Origin: an uncultured Ruminiclostridium sp.
GTDB taxonomy: Bacteria; Bacillota; Clostridia; Oscillospirales; Ruminococcaceae
Reading direction: 5' to 3'
DNA length: 64,000 nucleotides
Assembly: GCA_947627695.1 (NCBI GenBank)
Contig: CANQXF010000007.1
Span: 46,050-110,049, forward strand
Part shown: positions 51,186-58,797 of the stretch, one piece after another
Layout of the letters: every line of letters starts with the position of its first letter
Numbering within the stretch: position 1 is the first letter of the stretch
Notes under the pieces: generated by a model
What the model was told of the DNA's origin: nothing
Database searches by the model: none
Seen by the model: the letters and a program-made list of their open reading frames with translations, nothing else
Made by a program: the position numbers and the translations under genes

Positions 51186-51884
51186 ATGATGAAAATAAAG
51201 GCTGTTATTTTTGATATAGGACAAACTCTTGTTTACTATCCGTTTCCCTTGAACTGGTCGGAATTATATCGTCCCGCTTTCCAAAGTATAGCGGAAAAAC
51301 GCAAGTTAAATATAACGGAGAATGAGTATGCATATATCGCGGAAGTCCTTACAAAATACAATACAAGAATAAATCCGAGAGAAGCTGAAGTTTCATCAGA
51401 CACGATCTTTACTGAGATATTAAAAGGGACAAGTATCCCGACAGAATATCTTGATATCATAAAGAATGACTTTTACTCTTTCTTTCGCAATGACGCCCGT
51501 ATCTATTCAGACGCAGAAGAAACGCTGAAAGAGCTTAAATCAAAAAATATACTTATCGGCACTTTATCCGACGTTGCTTACGGTATGGATAATTCCTATG
51601 CACTTGAAGATATAAAGCCTTTGCTGAAATATATAGACGTGCCCTTTACTTCAAATAATTCGGGATTTCGCAAGCCGAACGGAAAGGGATTAGAGATGAT
51701 TGCCGATAAAATGAATGTACTTACGTCAGAGATGATCTTTGTGGGAGATGAAAAAAAGGACGTGGAATGCGCTGAAAATGCAGGCGCCACAGCGGTTCTT
51801 ATAAATCGGGATAAGGAAGAGAAGAATTTCGGACAAAATTACGTTATAAGGGAGCTTAGAGAAGTGGGGGATATAATAAGATAA
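51186..51884 (+). CDS. HAD family hydrolase with atypical nucleophile motif
   Basis: 232 aa. HAD fold: FDIGQTLVY (motif I), GTLSDVAYG (motif II), a Lys in FRKPNGKGLEM (motif III) and IFVGDEKKDVECAENAGA (motif IV). The second Asp of the usual DxD is Gly here, as in some HAD members that are not ordinary phosphatases. The gene is clearly richer in A/T and in AGA and ATA codons than its neighbours, suggesting recent acquisition. AGGAG precedes the ATG at 51186. Confidence 0.85.
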   Translation: MMKIKAVIFDIGQTLVYYPFPLNWSELYRPAFQSIAEKRKLNITENEYAYIAEVLTKYNTRINPREAEVSSDTIFTEILKGTSIPTEYLDIIKNDFYSFFRNDARIYSDAEETLKELKSKNILIGTLSDVAYGMDNSYALEDIKPLLKYIDVPFTSNNSGFRKPNGKGLEMIADKMNVLTSEMIFVGDEKKDVECAENAGATAVLINRDKEEKNFGQNYVIRELREVGDIIR

Positions 51885-51934
51885 ATTTTGATTTTTCTGT
51901 CATATTTCTGTAAACAAAAAGCAGACGGAAATTA

Positions 51935-52099
51935 TAGTTGACAGTGTACAGTTGACAGTTATGGTGTTTTTCGGCTTAGCCGAAAAACGGATCCGGATTG
52001 ACAGGTGCTGATTTGCAGACGTCACTTCAAAAACCATTTTTCGCCAAAGGCGAAAAATTCCACAACTTTTCACTGTGCACTGTACACTGTAAACTGCCA
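51935..52099. repeat. Modular hairpin element, copy H
   Basis: Left array ATAGTTGACAGTGTACAG to GTTATGGTG, hairpin TTTTTCGGC/GCCGAAAAA with loop TTA, core CGGATCCGGATTGACAGGTGC, hairpin TTTTTCGCC/GGCGAAAAA with loop AAA, then CCACAACTTTTCACTGTGC and further units to about 52099. It fills most of the gap before the deacetylase gene. Confidence 0.8.
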
Positions 52100-52192
52100 T
52101 TCCCGCCTGCTTTTTCTCTTTTACCTGTTCTTTTTCCGTACAGCCCTGCATAAACTGCTACAAAAACAACCTGTACGAAAGGAAATGACAAA

Positions 52193-53467
52193 ATGCTTAC
52201 TGCTTCAAAGAAAAGAATGATGAGAACTGTAACGGTGGTGCTTGCCGTTCTGGTGGGCGTGGGGATTATCATTGCTGCGGTAATGTCCTCCTTCAAGGTC
52301 GCCGCCGCTGAGAAAAAGCTCCCTATTTACTGCGTTTCAAGAGGGGACAACAAGATTGCCCTCACCTTTGACTGCGCCTGGGGAAATTCCAACACCGACC
52401 TGCTTTTGCAGCTTTTAAAGGACGCTGACGCAAAGGCGACGTTCTTTGTGACAGGGGAATTTTGCGACAAGTACCCCGAAGATGTTAAAAAAATGTACGA
52501 CGCGGGACACGAGATAGGAAACCACTCCGACGTTCACCCGCACGTTGAGGGGATAAACATAAACGACCTTATCGAGGACACACGGGAATGTTCCCGCAAA
52601 ATAAAGATGATAACAGGCGAGGAGCCAAAGCTGTACCGCGCTCCTTACGGTGAGTATGACAACAACGTGGTAAACACTATCGAGGGCATGGGGCTGAAAA
52701 TGATACAGTGGTCGGTGGACAGCATAGACTGGCAGGAGCCTGACGCAGACACTATCACAAAGCGTATCTGCGACGGCACCGTTTCAGGCTCTATCCTGCT
52801 GTTCCACAACGATCTTGAAAACACCGCACAGGCGCTCCCCGACCTGCTGACAGCGTTAAAGCAAAAGGGCTATACCTTTGAGCGAGTTTCCGATATGGTG
52901 TATTTTGACAGCTACCATATCGACAACAGCGGTATGCAGATATATGACGTGACCGCCCTGCTCCCTACGGTGAAATATTCCGACAACGAGCTTTTGAACG
53001 AGGCTATGGGAGTGCTTAAGGAAAATATGTCCTTGCAGGAGATATATAATCTCACGGGAGGAATAACTCAGGATATGGCGGACAGGGTGAACAGCCTGCT
53101 CACCGAGGAGCAAAGACAGGCGATAGAGGACGCCTCCTTTGAAGAGCTGAGAGAGGCGGTAACTAACCTTATCGCTGACATTGAATCTGAGCAGGAGGGT
53201 TCTGATTCAGGTTCGGGTTCAGAAACTGCCGAGCCGCCTGCTTCCGACCCGTCGGCAACGCAGGAGCCTTCTCCAGCCGAGACCGATAGTAGCGGAACAG
53301 GAAGCTCTTCGCCTGACGTTTCCACTATTCCCGACGAGATAAAGGGACAGCCGATGACGGAAAACAGCATGACTCAGACCGCTGAGCAAACGACGGCTCC
53401 TCCCGTCACGACAGCAGAACAGACGACTCCCGCCGTGACTTCAACTATTGCAGATGAAATTAAATAA
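52193..53467 (+). CDS. Membrane-anchored polysaccharide deacetylase, PdaB-like
   Basis: 424 aa. A signal-anchor (TVTVVLAVLVGVGIIIAAVMSS) is followed by a NodB domain (about residues 40-240): IALTFDCAWGN (Asp), ATFFVTGEF, EIGNHSDVHPHVE (metal His residues), LYRAPYGEYDN, QWSVDSIDWQ and SILLFHND. These match carbohydrate esterase 4 enzymes of the PdaB type. The C-terminal ~110 residues are Ser/Thr/Pro/Glu-rich and disordered-looking, with a repeated STIPDEIK / STIADEIK motif. It probably deacetylates peptidoglycan or another wall glycan outside the membrane (inference). Confidence 0.88.
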   Translation: MLTASKKRMMRTVTVVLAVLVGVGIIIAAVMSSFKVAAAEKKLPIYCVSRGDNKIALTFDCAWGNSNTDLLLQLLKDADAKATFFVTGEFCDKYPEDVKKMYDAGHEIGNHSDVHPHVEGININDLIEDTRECSRKIKMITGEEPKLYRAPYGEYDNNVVNTIEGMGLKMIQWSVDSIDWQEPDADTITKRICDGTVSGSILLFHNDLENTAQALPDLLTALKQKGYTFERVSDMVYFDSYHIDNSGMQIYDVTALLPTVKYSDNELLNEAMGVLKENMSLQEIYNLTGGITQDMADRVNSLLTEEQRQAIEDASFEELREAVTNLIADIESEQEGSDSGSGSETAEPPASDPSATQEPSPAETDSSGTGSSSPDVSTIPDEIKGQPMTENSMTQTAEQTTAPPVTTAEQTTPAVTSTIADEIK

Positions 53468-53472
53468 AATAA

Positions 53473-53506
53473 AAATCCCGCAGTATACTCTGCGGGATTT
53501 TTTATT
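53473..53506. terminator. Bidirectional terminator between the deacetylase gene and guaB
   Basis: A perfect 11-bp stem (53473-53483 with 53490-53500), six-base loop, T-run on the plus strand and A-run before it. Confidence 0.9.
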
Positions 53507-53517
53507 CAAAAATGTAC

Positions 53518-55023
53518 TTATCCCCTGTTTGCCTGATTGTCCTTGAGGATAACGTCGTGAGAGCCGCCCTCCACGATACTTGTGGAGGAAACCAAAGTCA
53601 GTACTGCTTTCTTCTGCAATTCGGGAATGGTGAGGCAGCCGCAGTTGCACATAGTGGAGCGCACCTTGGACAAGGTTCTCGTCACATTATCCTTTAAGCT
53701 GCCCGCATAGGGAACGTAGCTGTCAACGCCCTCCTCAAAGGACAGCTTGCTGTCGCCGCCCATATCGTAGCGCTGCCAGTTTCTCGCTCTGTTGGAGCCT
53801 TCGCCCCAGTATTCCTTAACGTATGTTCCGTTTAACATAACTTTATTTGTGGGGGATTCGTCAAAGCGGCTGAAATATCTTCCCAGCATGATGAAATCTG
53901 CGCCCATAGCAAGGGCGAGGGTGATATGATAATCGTGAACGATACCGCCGTCCGAGCATACGGGAACGTAAATTCCCGTTTCCTCAAAGTATTTATCGCG
54001 TTCCTCGCACACCTCTATCAGGGCGGTAGCCTGTCCTCTGCCTATGCCCTTCTGCTCGCGGGTGATACAGATAGAACCGCCGCCGATACCTACCTTTACA
54101 AAGTCTGCGCCGCAGTCGGCAAGGAAGCGGAAGCCCTCTCTGCTCACTACGTTTCCTGCGCCAACCTTTACGCTGTCGCCGTAATGCTCTCTTATCCACT
54201 GGATAGTGAATTTCTGCCAGTCGGTGTAGCCCTCGGAGCTGTCTATACAAAGCACGTCGGCTCCCGCCTCCACAAGTGCAGGAACACGCTGGGCGTAGTC
54301 CCTTGTGTTTATGCCTGCGCCAACGACGTAACGCTTTGCGCTGTCAAGCAGCTCGTTCTGATTTGTCTTGTGGCTTTCGTAGTCCTTGCGGAAAACAAGG
54401 TAAAGCAGTTTTCCCTCGCTGTCGATTATGGGCAGGGAGTTCAGCTTATGGTCCCAGATTATGTCGTTGGCGGCTTTCAGGGTAGTTCCCTCAGGGGCGG
54501 TTATCAGCTTTTCCAGCGGGGTCATAAATTCCTTTACCTTAACGTCCGTCGTCATTCTTGAAACACGGTAATCCCTGCCTGTAACGATACCCACCAGCTT
54601 GGTGTCGCTCGTGCCGTCCTCGGTGACAGGCATTGTGGAATGTCCCGTCTTTTCCTTTAACGCCAGCACGTCTGCCAGGGTCATTTCGGGGCTGAGGTTG
54701 CTGTCGCTCTTGACATAGCCCGCCTTGTAGGATTTTACCCGCTTTACCATTTCGGCTTCCTGCTCAATGGTCTGAGAGCCGTAGATAAAGCTGATTCCCC
54801 CCTCCTTCGCCAGAGCCACCGCCATTTTATCGTCGGAGACCGACTGCATTATGGCGGAAACAAGGGGAATGTTCATGGTGACGGCAGGCTCCTCGCCCTT
54901 TTTGAACTTCACCACGGGGGTCTTGAGTGATACGTTGGCAGGAATACATTCTGCTGAGCTGTACCCGGGCACCAGCAGATATTCCCCAAAGGTGTGTGAA
55001 GGCTCGGAATAGATTTTTGCCAT
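53518..55023 (-). CDS. guaB: IMP dehydrogenase
   Basis: 501 aa. NAD-dependent oxidation of IMP to XMP, first step toward GMP. Two CBS domains occupy about residues 95-225 ([34 protein letters not shown]). The catalytic loop is [16 protein letters not shown] with Cys319. [12 protein letters not shown] and [13 protein letters not shown] are conserved, and the flap region [19 protein letters not shown] is of the variant type with Arg. A repeat element begins about twelve bases upstream of the start codon. Confidence 0.95.
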   Translation of the reverse strand: MAKIYSEPSHTFGEYLLVPGYSSAECIPANVSLKTPVVKFKKGEEPAVTMNIPLVSAIMQSVSDDKMAVALAKEGGISFIYGSQTIEQEAEMVKRVKSYKAGYVKSDSNLSPEMTLADVLALKEKTGHSTMPVTEDGTSDTKLVGIVTGRDYRVSRMTTDVKVKEFMTPLEKLITAPEGTTLKAANDIIWDHKLNSLPIIDSEGKLLYLVFRKDYESHKTNQNELLDSAKRYVVGAGINTRDYAQRVPALVEAGADVLCIDSSEGYTDWQKFTIQWIREHYGDSVKVGAGNVVSREGFRFLADCGADFVKVGIGGGSICITREQKGIGRGQATALIEVCEERDKYFEETGIYVPVCSDGGIVHDYHITLALAMGADFIMLGRYFSRFDESPTNKVMLNGTYVKEYWGEGSNRARNWQRYDMGGDSKLSFEEGVDSYVPYAGSLKDNVTRTLSKVRSTMCNCGCLTIPELQKKAVLTLVSSTSIVEGGSHDVILKDNQANRG

Positions 55024-55034
55024 AGTTACCCTCC

Positions 55035-55283
55035 TGATAGTTTATAGTTGATGGTTTTTAGTGCATAGTTGTGGTATTTTCGCCGTTGGCGAAAATGGAT
55101 TTGGATTGGCGGGCACGCAGGTGACAGTTGACAGTGTACAGTTGACAGTTGACAGTTGTGGTGTTTTTGCTTCGCAAAAACGGATCTGGATTGGCGGGTG
55201 CGAGTTTAGGGGTGGTGCGTAAAAGTGATTGTTGTGCGGGATAATTTAATTTTCAACTGTCAACTGTCAATTGTCAACTGTTT
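55035..55283. repeat. Modular hairpin element, tandem copy I between recR and guaB
   Basis: Two left halves in a row: the first has GTTGTGGTATTTTCGCC/GGCGAAAATGGATTTGGATTGGCGGGC; the second, after a fresh TTGACAGTTGACAG array, has GTTGTGGTGTTTTTGC/GCAAAAACGGATCTGGATTGGCGGG. A single right array (CAACTGTCAACTGTCAATTG onward) ends inside the recR stop. Confidence 0.8.
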
Positions 55284-55881
55284 ACAGTTCGTTTCTGTTT
55301 TCAAGCGCCCTCTGGAGCGTTACTTCGTCGGCGTATTCGAGAGAGCTTCCTGCGGGAAGTCCGTAGGCGAGTCTTGTCACCTTTATGCCCAGCGGCTTTA
55401 TAAGGCGGCTGATGTAGGAAGCGGTGGTCTCTCCCTCAATGGTGGGGTTCGTCGCCATTATCACCTCGTCAACATCTCCCGAAAGCCTTGCCATAAGCTC
55501 CTTTATGCGGATATCGTTGGGAGTTATGCCGTCGGCGGGGGAAAGAAGTCCGTGAAGAACGTGATAAACGCCGTCAAAGCCTCCCGCCCTTTCAAAGGCG
55601 GAAACGTCCTTTGGCGCTTCCACAACGCATATCACCTTATGGTCGCGCTGTTCGTCGCCGCAAATGGAGCATTCCTCCTGCTCGGTGAAGTTCTGGCAGG
55701 TCTTGCAGAATTTCACCGAACGCCTTGCCTCAAGGATTGTGGTGGCAAAGTGAGCTACCTCCTCCTCAGGCATATTCAGCATATGATAGGCGAGGCGTCC
55801 CGCCGTTTTCATTCCTATGCCGGGGAGCTTTGCAAGCTGCTCCGACACCAGCAGAAGCGGCAGAGGATTATACTCCGCCAT
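55282..55881 (-). CDS. recR: Recombination mediator RecR
   Basis: 199 aa. HhH motif near the start (LAKLPGIGMKTAGRLAYHML), four-Cys zinc motif CKTC...CSIC (about residues 57-72), Toprim domain (VICVVEAPKDVSAFE, YHVLHGLLSPADGI, VIMATNPTIEGETTASYI) and the C-terminal VTRLAYGLPAGSSLEYAD. The ATG shares one base with the stop of ybaB. The TAA stop lies inside the right array of repeat element I. Confidence 0.96.
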   Translation of the reverse strand: MAEYNPLPLLLVSEQLAKLPGIGMKTAGRLAYHMLNMPEEEVAHFATTILEARRSVKFCKTCQNFTEQEECSICGDEQRDHKVICVVEAPKDVSAFERAGGFDGVYHVLHGLLSPADGITPNDIRIKELMARLSGDVDEVIMATNPTIEGETTASYISRLIKPLGIKVTRLAYGLPAGSSLEYADEVTLQRALENRNEL

Positions 55882-56231
55882 CAGAACAGTCCGGGCACGT
55901 TAAGTCCGCCCGTCACCTTTTCCATTTCCTTGCTGGTTTCTTCCTCCACCTTTTCGATAATGGCGTTTACGCCCGCCACGATTATATCCTCAAGGTCCTC
56001 GGGATTGTCCTTATCTATGCAGTCGGGGTTCAGCTTAACGCTTTTCAGCTTTTTGTCCCCCGTCATAACGAGCTCTATCATTCCGCCGCCTGCCGTGGCG
56101 GTGAATTCGGTCCCGTTCAGTTTTTCCTGGACCTCCGCCATATCCTCCTGCATTTTCTGCGCCTGTCTTATCATCTGGTTCATATTTGCGGCGCCCTTGT
56201 TCTGGTATTCTGCGGGTAATCTTGCTTTCAT
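55881..56231 (-). CDS. ybaB: YbaB/EbfC family nucleoid-associated protein
   Basis: 116 aa. MNQMIRQAQKMQEDMAEVQEKLNGTEFTATAGGGMIELVMTGDKKLKSVKLNPD is the classic family pattern. Binds DNA as a dimer and is almost always between dnaX and recR, as here. Confidence 0.95.
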   Translation of the reverse strand: MKARLPAEYQNKGAANMNQMIRQAQKMQEDMAEVQEKLNGTEFTATAGGGMIELVMTGDKKLKSVKLNPDCIDKDNPEDLEDIIVAGVNAIIEKVEEETSKEMEKVTGGLNVPGLF

Positions 56232-56279
56232 TTCTTTTTCCTTTCCTTTGCTGTAATATTCAGGAGCTATGCTCCGATG

Positions 56280-58208
56280 TTACCTGTCGTTTACCGTTAT
56301 GTCTATGCCCATTTCCCTCGCCTTTTCGATAAGCGGGGAAACAAAGTCCTCCTCCTGAGCTTCCTCAGGCTTGTCCCTTAACAGGAATATATCAAATTTT
56401 CCGCCCATGACCTTAGCCGCCGATTCCCTCAGCGCCCACGCCCTTTTTCCGTTTTGGAGCAGTCCCCTTGCGGAGGGAGGGGCGGAAATGAATATTTTTC
56501 CGTCATAGAGAAATCCCTGCGTTCCCGCCAAAATGCCCCTTACCGCGGGGGTCATTGAGGAAACAATATCGCTCCACTGGGGAAGCGGCTGGGCGTCGTC
56601 GGGCAGGTCGCCGTCCGCCTCAGGTATAGGCGGTTCGTTGTCGCGGGAAAGATATTCGTCAGTTATCTTCTTGTTGATCTCTTTTTTATCCCGGGGAGCA
56701 GGTTTGGTGGGGTCTATATCGTAAATTATGGTCTGCCCCTCCACTATCTCCCGGGCGGCATTCTGCTCCTCCTGCGGCTCTTCCGACTGAAGAATATCGA
56801 CGTAAGGCGGGTCAAAAGGAATATCCGTTTCCTCATTTTCTGTGGTGGGAGCTGTCGGTTCTTCAGTTATTTTGTCGAAATCTGTCAGTTCCTCGTTTGC
56901 CGTGGAGGGAGCTGTTGGTTCTTCTTTTATTTTGTCGAATGATGTCGGCTCTTGGGGTTTTATGTCGGGAATTGCCGCTTCCTGCCGAACTTCCGCTGTA
57001 ATTTTTTCAGGTTTTTTGTCGGTTTCAGGAGCATTTTGCCGATTTATGCCGAGAGATGAGAGATTTTGCACCTTATGCTCCAATGCTCCCAATCTTGCGG
57101 CAAATGATGATATATCCCCGCTGAGTTCGGGGGAACACATTCTTATCAGCAGGCGCTCTGCAAGGAGTCTTGCCTGTCCCGTCTGCTTCATTCGGTTGAT
57201 ACCGTCAAGGCTGTCGGACACAAGCTCCGCCCAGCGAAGTATTTCCTCCTGGGAAAGTCGGTCGCACTGAGCCTCATATTTTTTTATCTCGCTGTTCCCT
57301 GCGGCGGCAAGTCCGCCGCCCGGCACTGCCTTTGTCAGCATAAGATTTCGGCAGTGAAGGGTAAGCTCCTCAATAAAGCGGCTCAAATCTTTTCCCTGCG
57401 CTATAAGCTCGTCCAGTATTTTCAGCGCCTTTGCGGGAGTTTTTTCAATCGCCGCGTCAAATATCCCGAAAAGATAGCCGCTGTCGGCTACGCCAACGCA
57501 TTTTCTCACCAGCTCCTCGGTAACGTGGCTGTCGGAGGAAACGCACTGGTCAAGTATCGACAAGGCGTCGCGCATAGCCCCGTCTGAAAGCCTTGCTATC
57601 AGAACGGCGGCGTCGCGGTCAAGCTGTACGTTTTCCTTTTCCGCTATCTCCAGCATGCGCTGTACGGACTGCTCAGGGTCTATTTTGGAGAACAAAAACT
57701 GCTGACAGCGGGAGAGGATAGTTGCGGGAACGGCGTAATATTCCGTGGTGGCAAGGATAAATATGACGTGCGAGGGCGGCTCTTCAAGCGTTTTAAGCAG
57801 TGCGTTGAAAGCGTCCTTTGACAAGGCGTGCACCTCGTCTATGATATACACCTTGTATTTGCAGTCTATGGGGGAATAAATTACCTCGTTCCTCAGCTGG
57901 CGTATGCTGTCAACGCCGCTGTTGGAGGCGGCATCTATCTCGATGATGTCGGTACTGCCGTCGGATATGGCTTTGCAGGCGGCGCATTTTCCGCAGGGAT
58001 TTCCGTTCACGGGGGAAAGGCAGTTCACCGCCTTTGCCATTATCTTGGCGCAGGTGGTCTTTCCCGTTCCTCTCGTGCCTGTGAAAAGATAGGCGTGAGC
58101 TATCTGCCCTGCGGCTATCTGATTTTTCAGGGTAGTTGTGATATGCTCCTGCGAAATAACGTCGTCAAAGGTCTGAGGACGGTATTTGCGGTATAATGCG
58201 AGATACAG
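56280..58208 (-). CDS. dnaX: DNA polymerase III subunit gamma/tau, with CTG start
   Basis: About 642 aa clamp-loader ATPase. The Walker A block TGTRGTGKTT and the conserved opening YLALYRKYRPQTFDDVISQEH lie upstream of the first ATG (58040), so that ATG cannot be the true start. In frame, a CTG at 58206-58208 sits exactly where the family Met of the MYQALYRKWRP opening is expected, seven bases after GGGGG. Further landmarks are the zinc motif (CGKCAACKAI), Walker B YIIDEVHAL and sensor FILATTEYY. The middle (about 385-500) is a Pro/Glu/Thr-rich linker with repeats, then the tau-like C-terminus. A repeat element begins some 15 bases upstream. Confidence 0.9.
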   Translation of the reverse strand: MYLALYRKYRPQTFDDVISQEHITTTLKNQIAAGQIAHAYLFTGTRGTGKTTCAKIMAKAVNCLSPVNGNPCGKCAACKAISDGSTDIIEIDAASNSGVDSIRQLRNEVIYSPIDCKYKVYIIDEVHALSKDAFNALLKTLEEPPSHVIFILATTEYYAVPATILSRCQQFLFSKIDPEQSVQRMLEIAEKENVQLDRDAAVLIARLSDGAMRDALSILDQCVSSDSHVTEELVRKCVGVADSGYLFGIFDAAIEKTPAKALKILDELIAQGKDLSRFIEELTLHCRNLMLTKAVPGGGLAAAGNSEIKKYEAQCDRLSQEEILRWAELVSDSLDGINRMKQTGQARLLAERLLIRMCSPELSGDISSFAARLGALEHKVQNLSSLGINRQNAPETDKKPEKITAEVRQEAAIPDIKPQEPTSFDKIKEEPTAPSTANEELTDFDKITEEPTAPTTENEETDIPFDPPYVDILQSEEPQEEQNAAREIVEGQTIIYDIDPTKPAPRDKKEINKKITDEYLSRDNEPPIPEADGDLPDDAQPLPQWSDIVSSMTPAVRGILAGTQGFLYDGKIFISAPPSARGLLQNGKRAWALRESAAKVMGGKFDIFLLRDKPEEAQEEDFVSPLIEKAREMGIDITVNDR

Positions 58209-58221
58209 GATAACACCCCCG

Positions 58222-58485
58222 TTCGGCAGTTTACAGTTGACAGTTGACAGTGTACAGTTGTGGTATTTTTCGGCTTTGCCGAAAAATGGATTTGAATGGC
58301 AGGTGCTGATTTTTGCCTGTCATTTTAAATCCGTCCGCAAAGCAGACACAACCTTTCGGCAGTTTACAGTTGACAGTGTACAGTTATGGTATCGCCTGCA
58401 AATTTTCACCTGTCATTTCAAATCCGTTTTCGCCAAAGGCGAAAACACCACAACTGTCAACTGTACACTGTGCACTGTGCATTGA
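58222..58485. repeat. Modular hairpin element, tandem copy J between the SRP RNA gene and dnaX
   Basis: Two units start with the same sequence TTCGGCAGTTTACAGTTGACAG (58222 and 58355). The first has hairpin TTTTTCGGC/GCCGAAAAA, core GGATTTGAATGGCAGG...CATTTTAAATCCG and TCCGC/GCAGA. The second has ATCGCCTGC, CATTTCAAATCCG, hairpin TTTTCGCC/GGCGAAAA and the right array. The 8-base TTCGGCAG flanking the first unit could be a target duplication. Confidence 0.8.
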
Positions 58486-58510
58486 CAACCGGCTTTGCCG
58501 GTTGTCAATT

Positions 58511-58639
58511 GAGCCTTTGATTACGGGACGGGTTACCTGCTCACAGTCGGAGATACGCTTAATGCTGCTCGGTTCCCCGCCTGACATGGTTCACGGCTCC
58601 GTCTTGAGCAGGGCTTCCCGACCCGTAATCAAAGGCTCA
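58511..58639 (-). ncRNA. ffs: Signal recognition particle RNA, small type
   Basis: The minus strand carries CCATGTCAGGCGG-GGAA-CCGAGCAGCATTAAG, matching the helix 8 core of SRP RNA (GTCAGG...GGAA...AGCAGC). The bases closing the GGAA tetraloop are GG/CC in place of the usual CC/GG, a compensated change. The ends pair over 17 or more bases (GAGCCTTTGATTACGGG with its complement). Length is about 129, without an Alu-type domain in this span. Position just upstream of dnaX is the classical one. A hairpin (58487-58509, loop TTT) follows without a T-run. The mature 5' end may lie further upstream, as the promoter is about 60 bases away. Confidence 0.9.
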
Positions 58640-58698
58640 GAAAACAGTTTGAATTTCAAAGCTCAATAAAATAATTTTATCATATGAGTATTTAATAT

Positions 58699-58727
58699 AT
58701 TATAACCTATATATGGGAAAAAATCAA
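58699..58727 (-). promoter_or_regulatory. Promoter of the SRP RNA gene
   Basis: Minus strand: TTGATT (58722-58727), 17 bases, TATAAT (58699-58704). It implies transcription from about 58692, so the transcript would have about 50 bases before the paired RNA. Confidence 0.75.
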
Positions 58728-58743
58728 GCGGGTAAATCCGAAA

Positions 58744-58779
58744 AAATTAACAAAACGGGCGATTTTGACCGCCCGTTTT
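58744..58779 (-). terminator. Terminator of leuS
   Basis: A perfect 10-bp stem (58770-58779 with 58752-58761) is followed on the minus strand by GTTAATTTTTTC, 18 bases after the leuS stop. Confidence 0.8.
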
Positions 58780-58797
58780 TTGCCGTATTTTACCTCT

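Noticed and set aside
56280..58040. Truncated dnaX lacking the P-loop
   Set aside because: The missing N-terminus with Walker A motif is present in frame upstream; only the start codon is not ATG.
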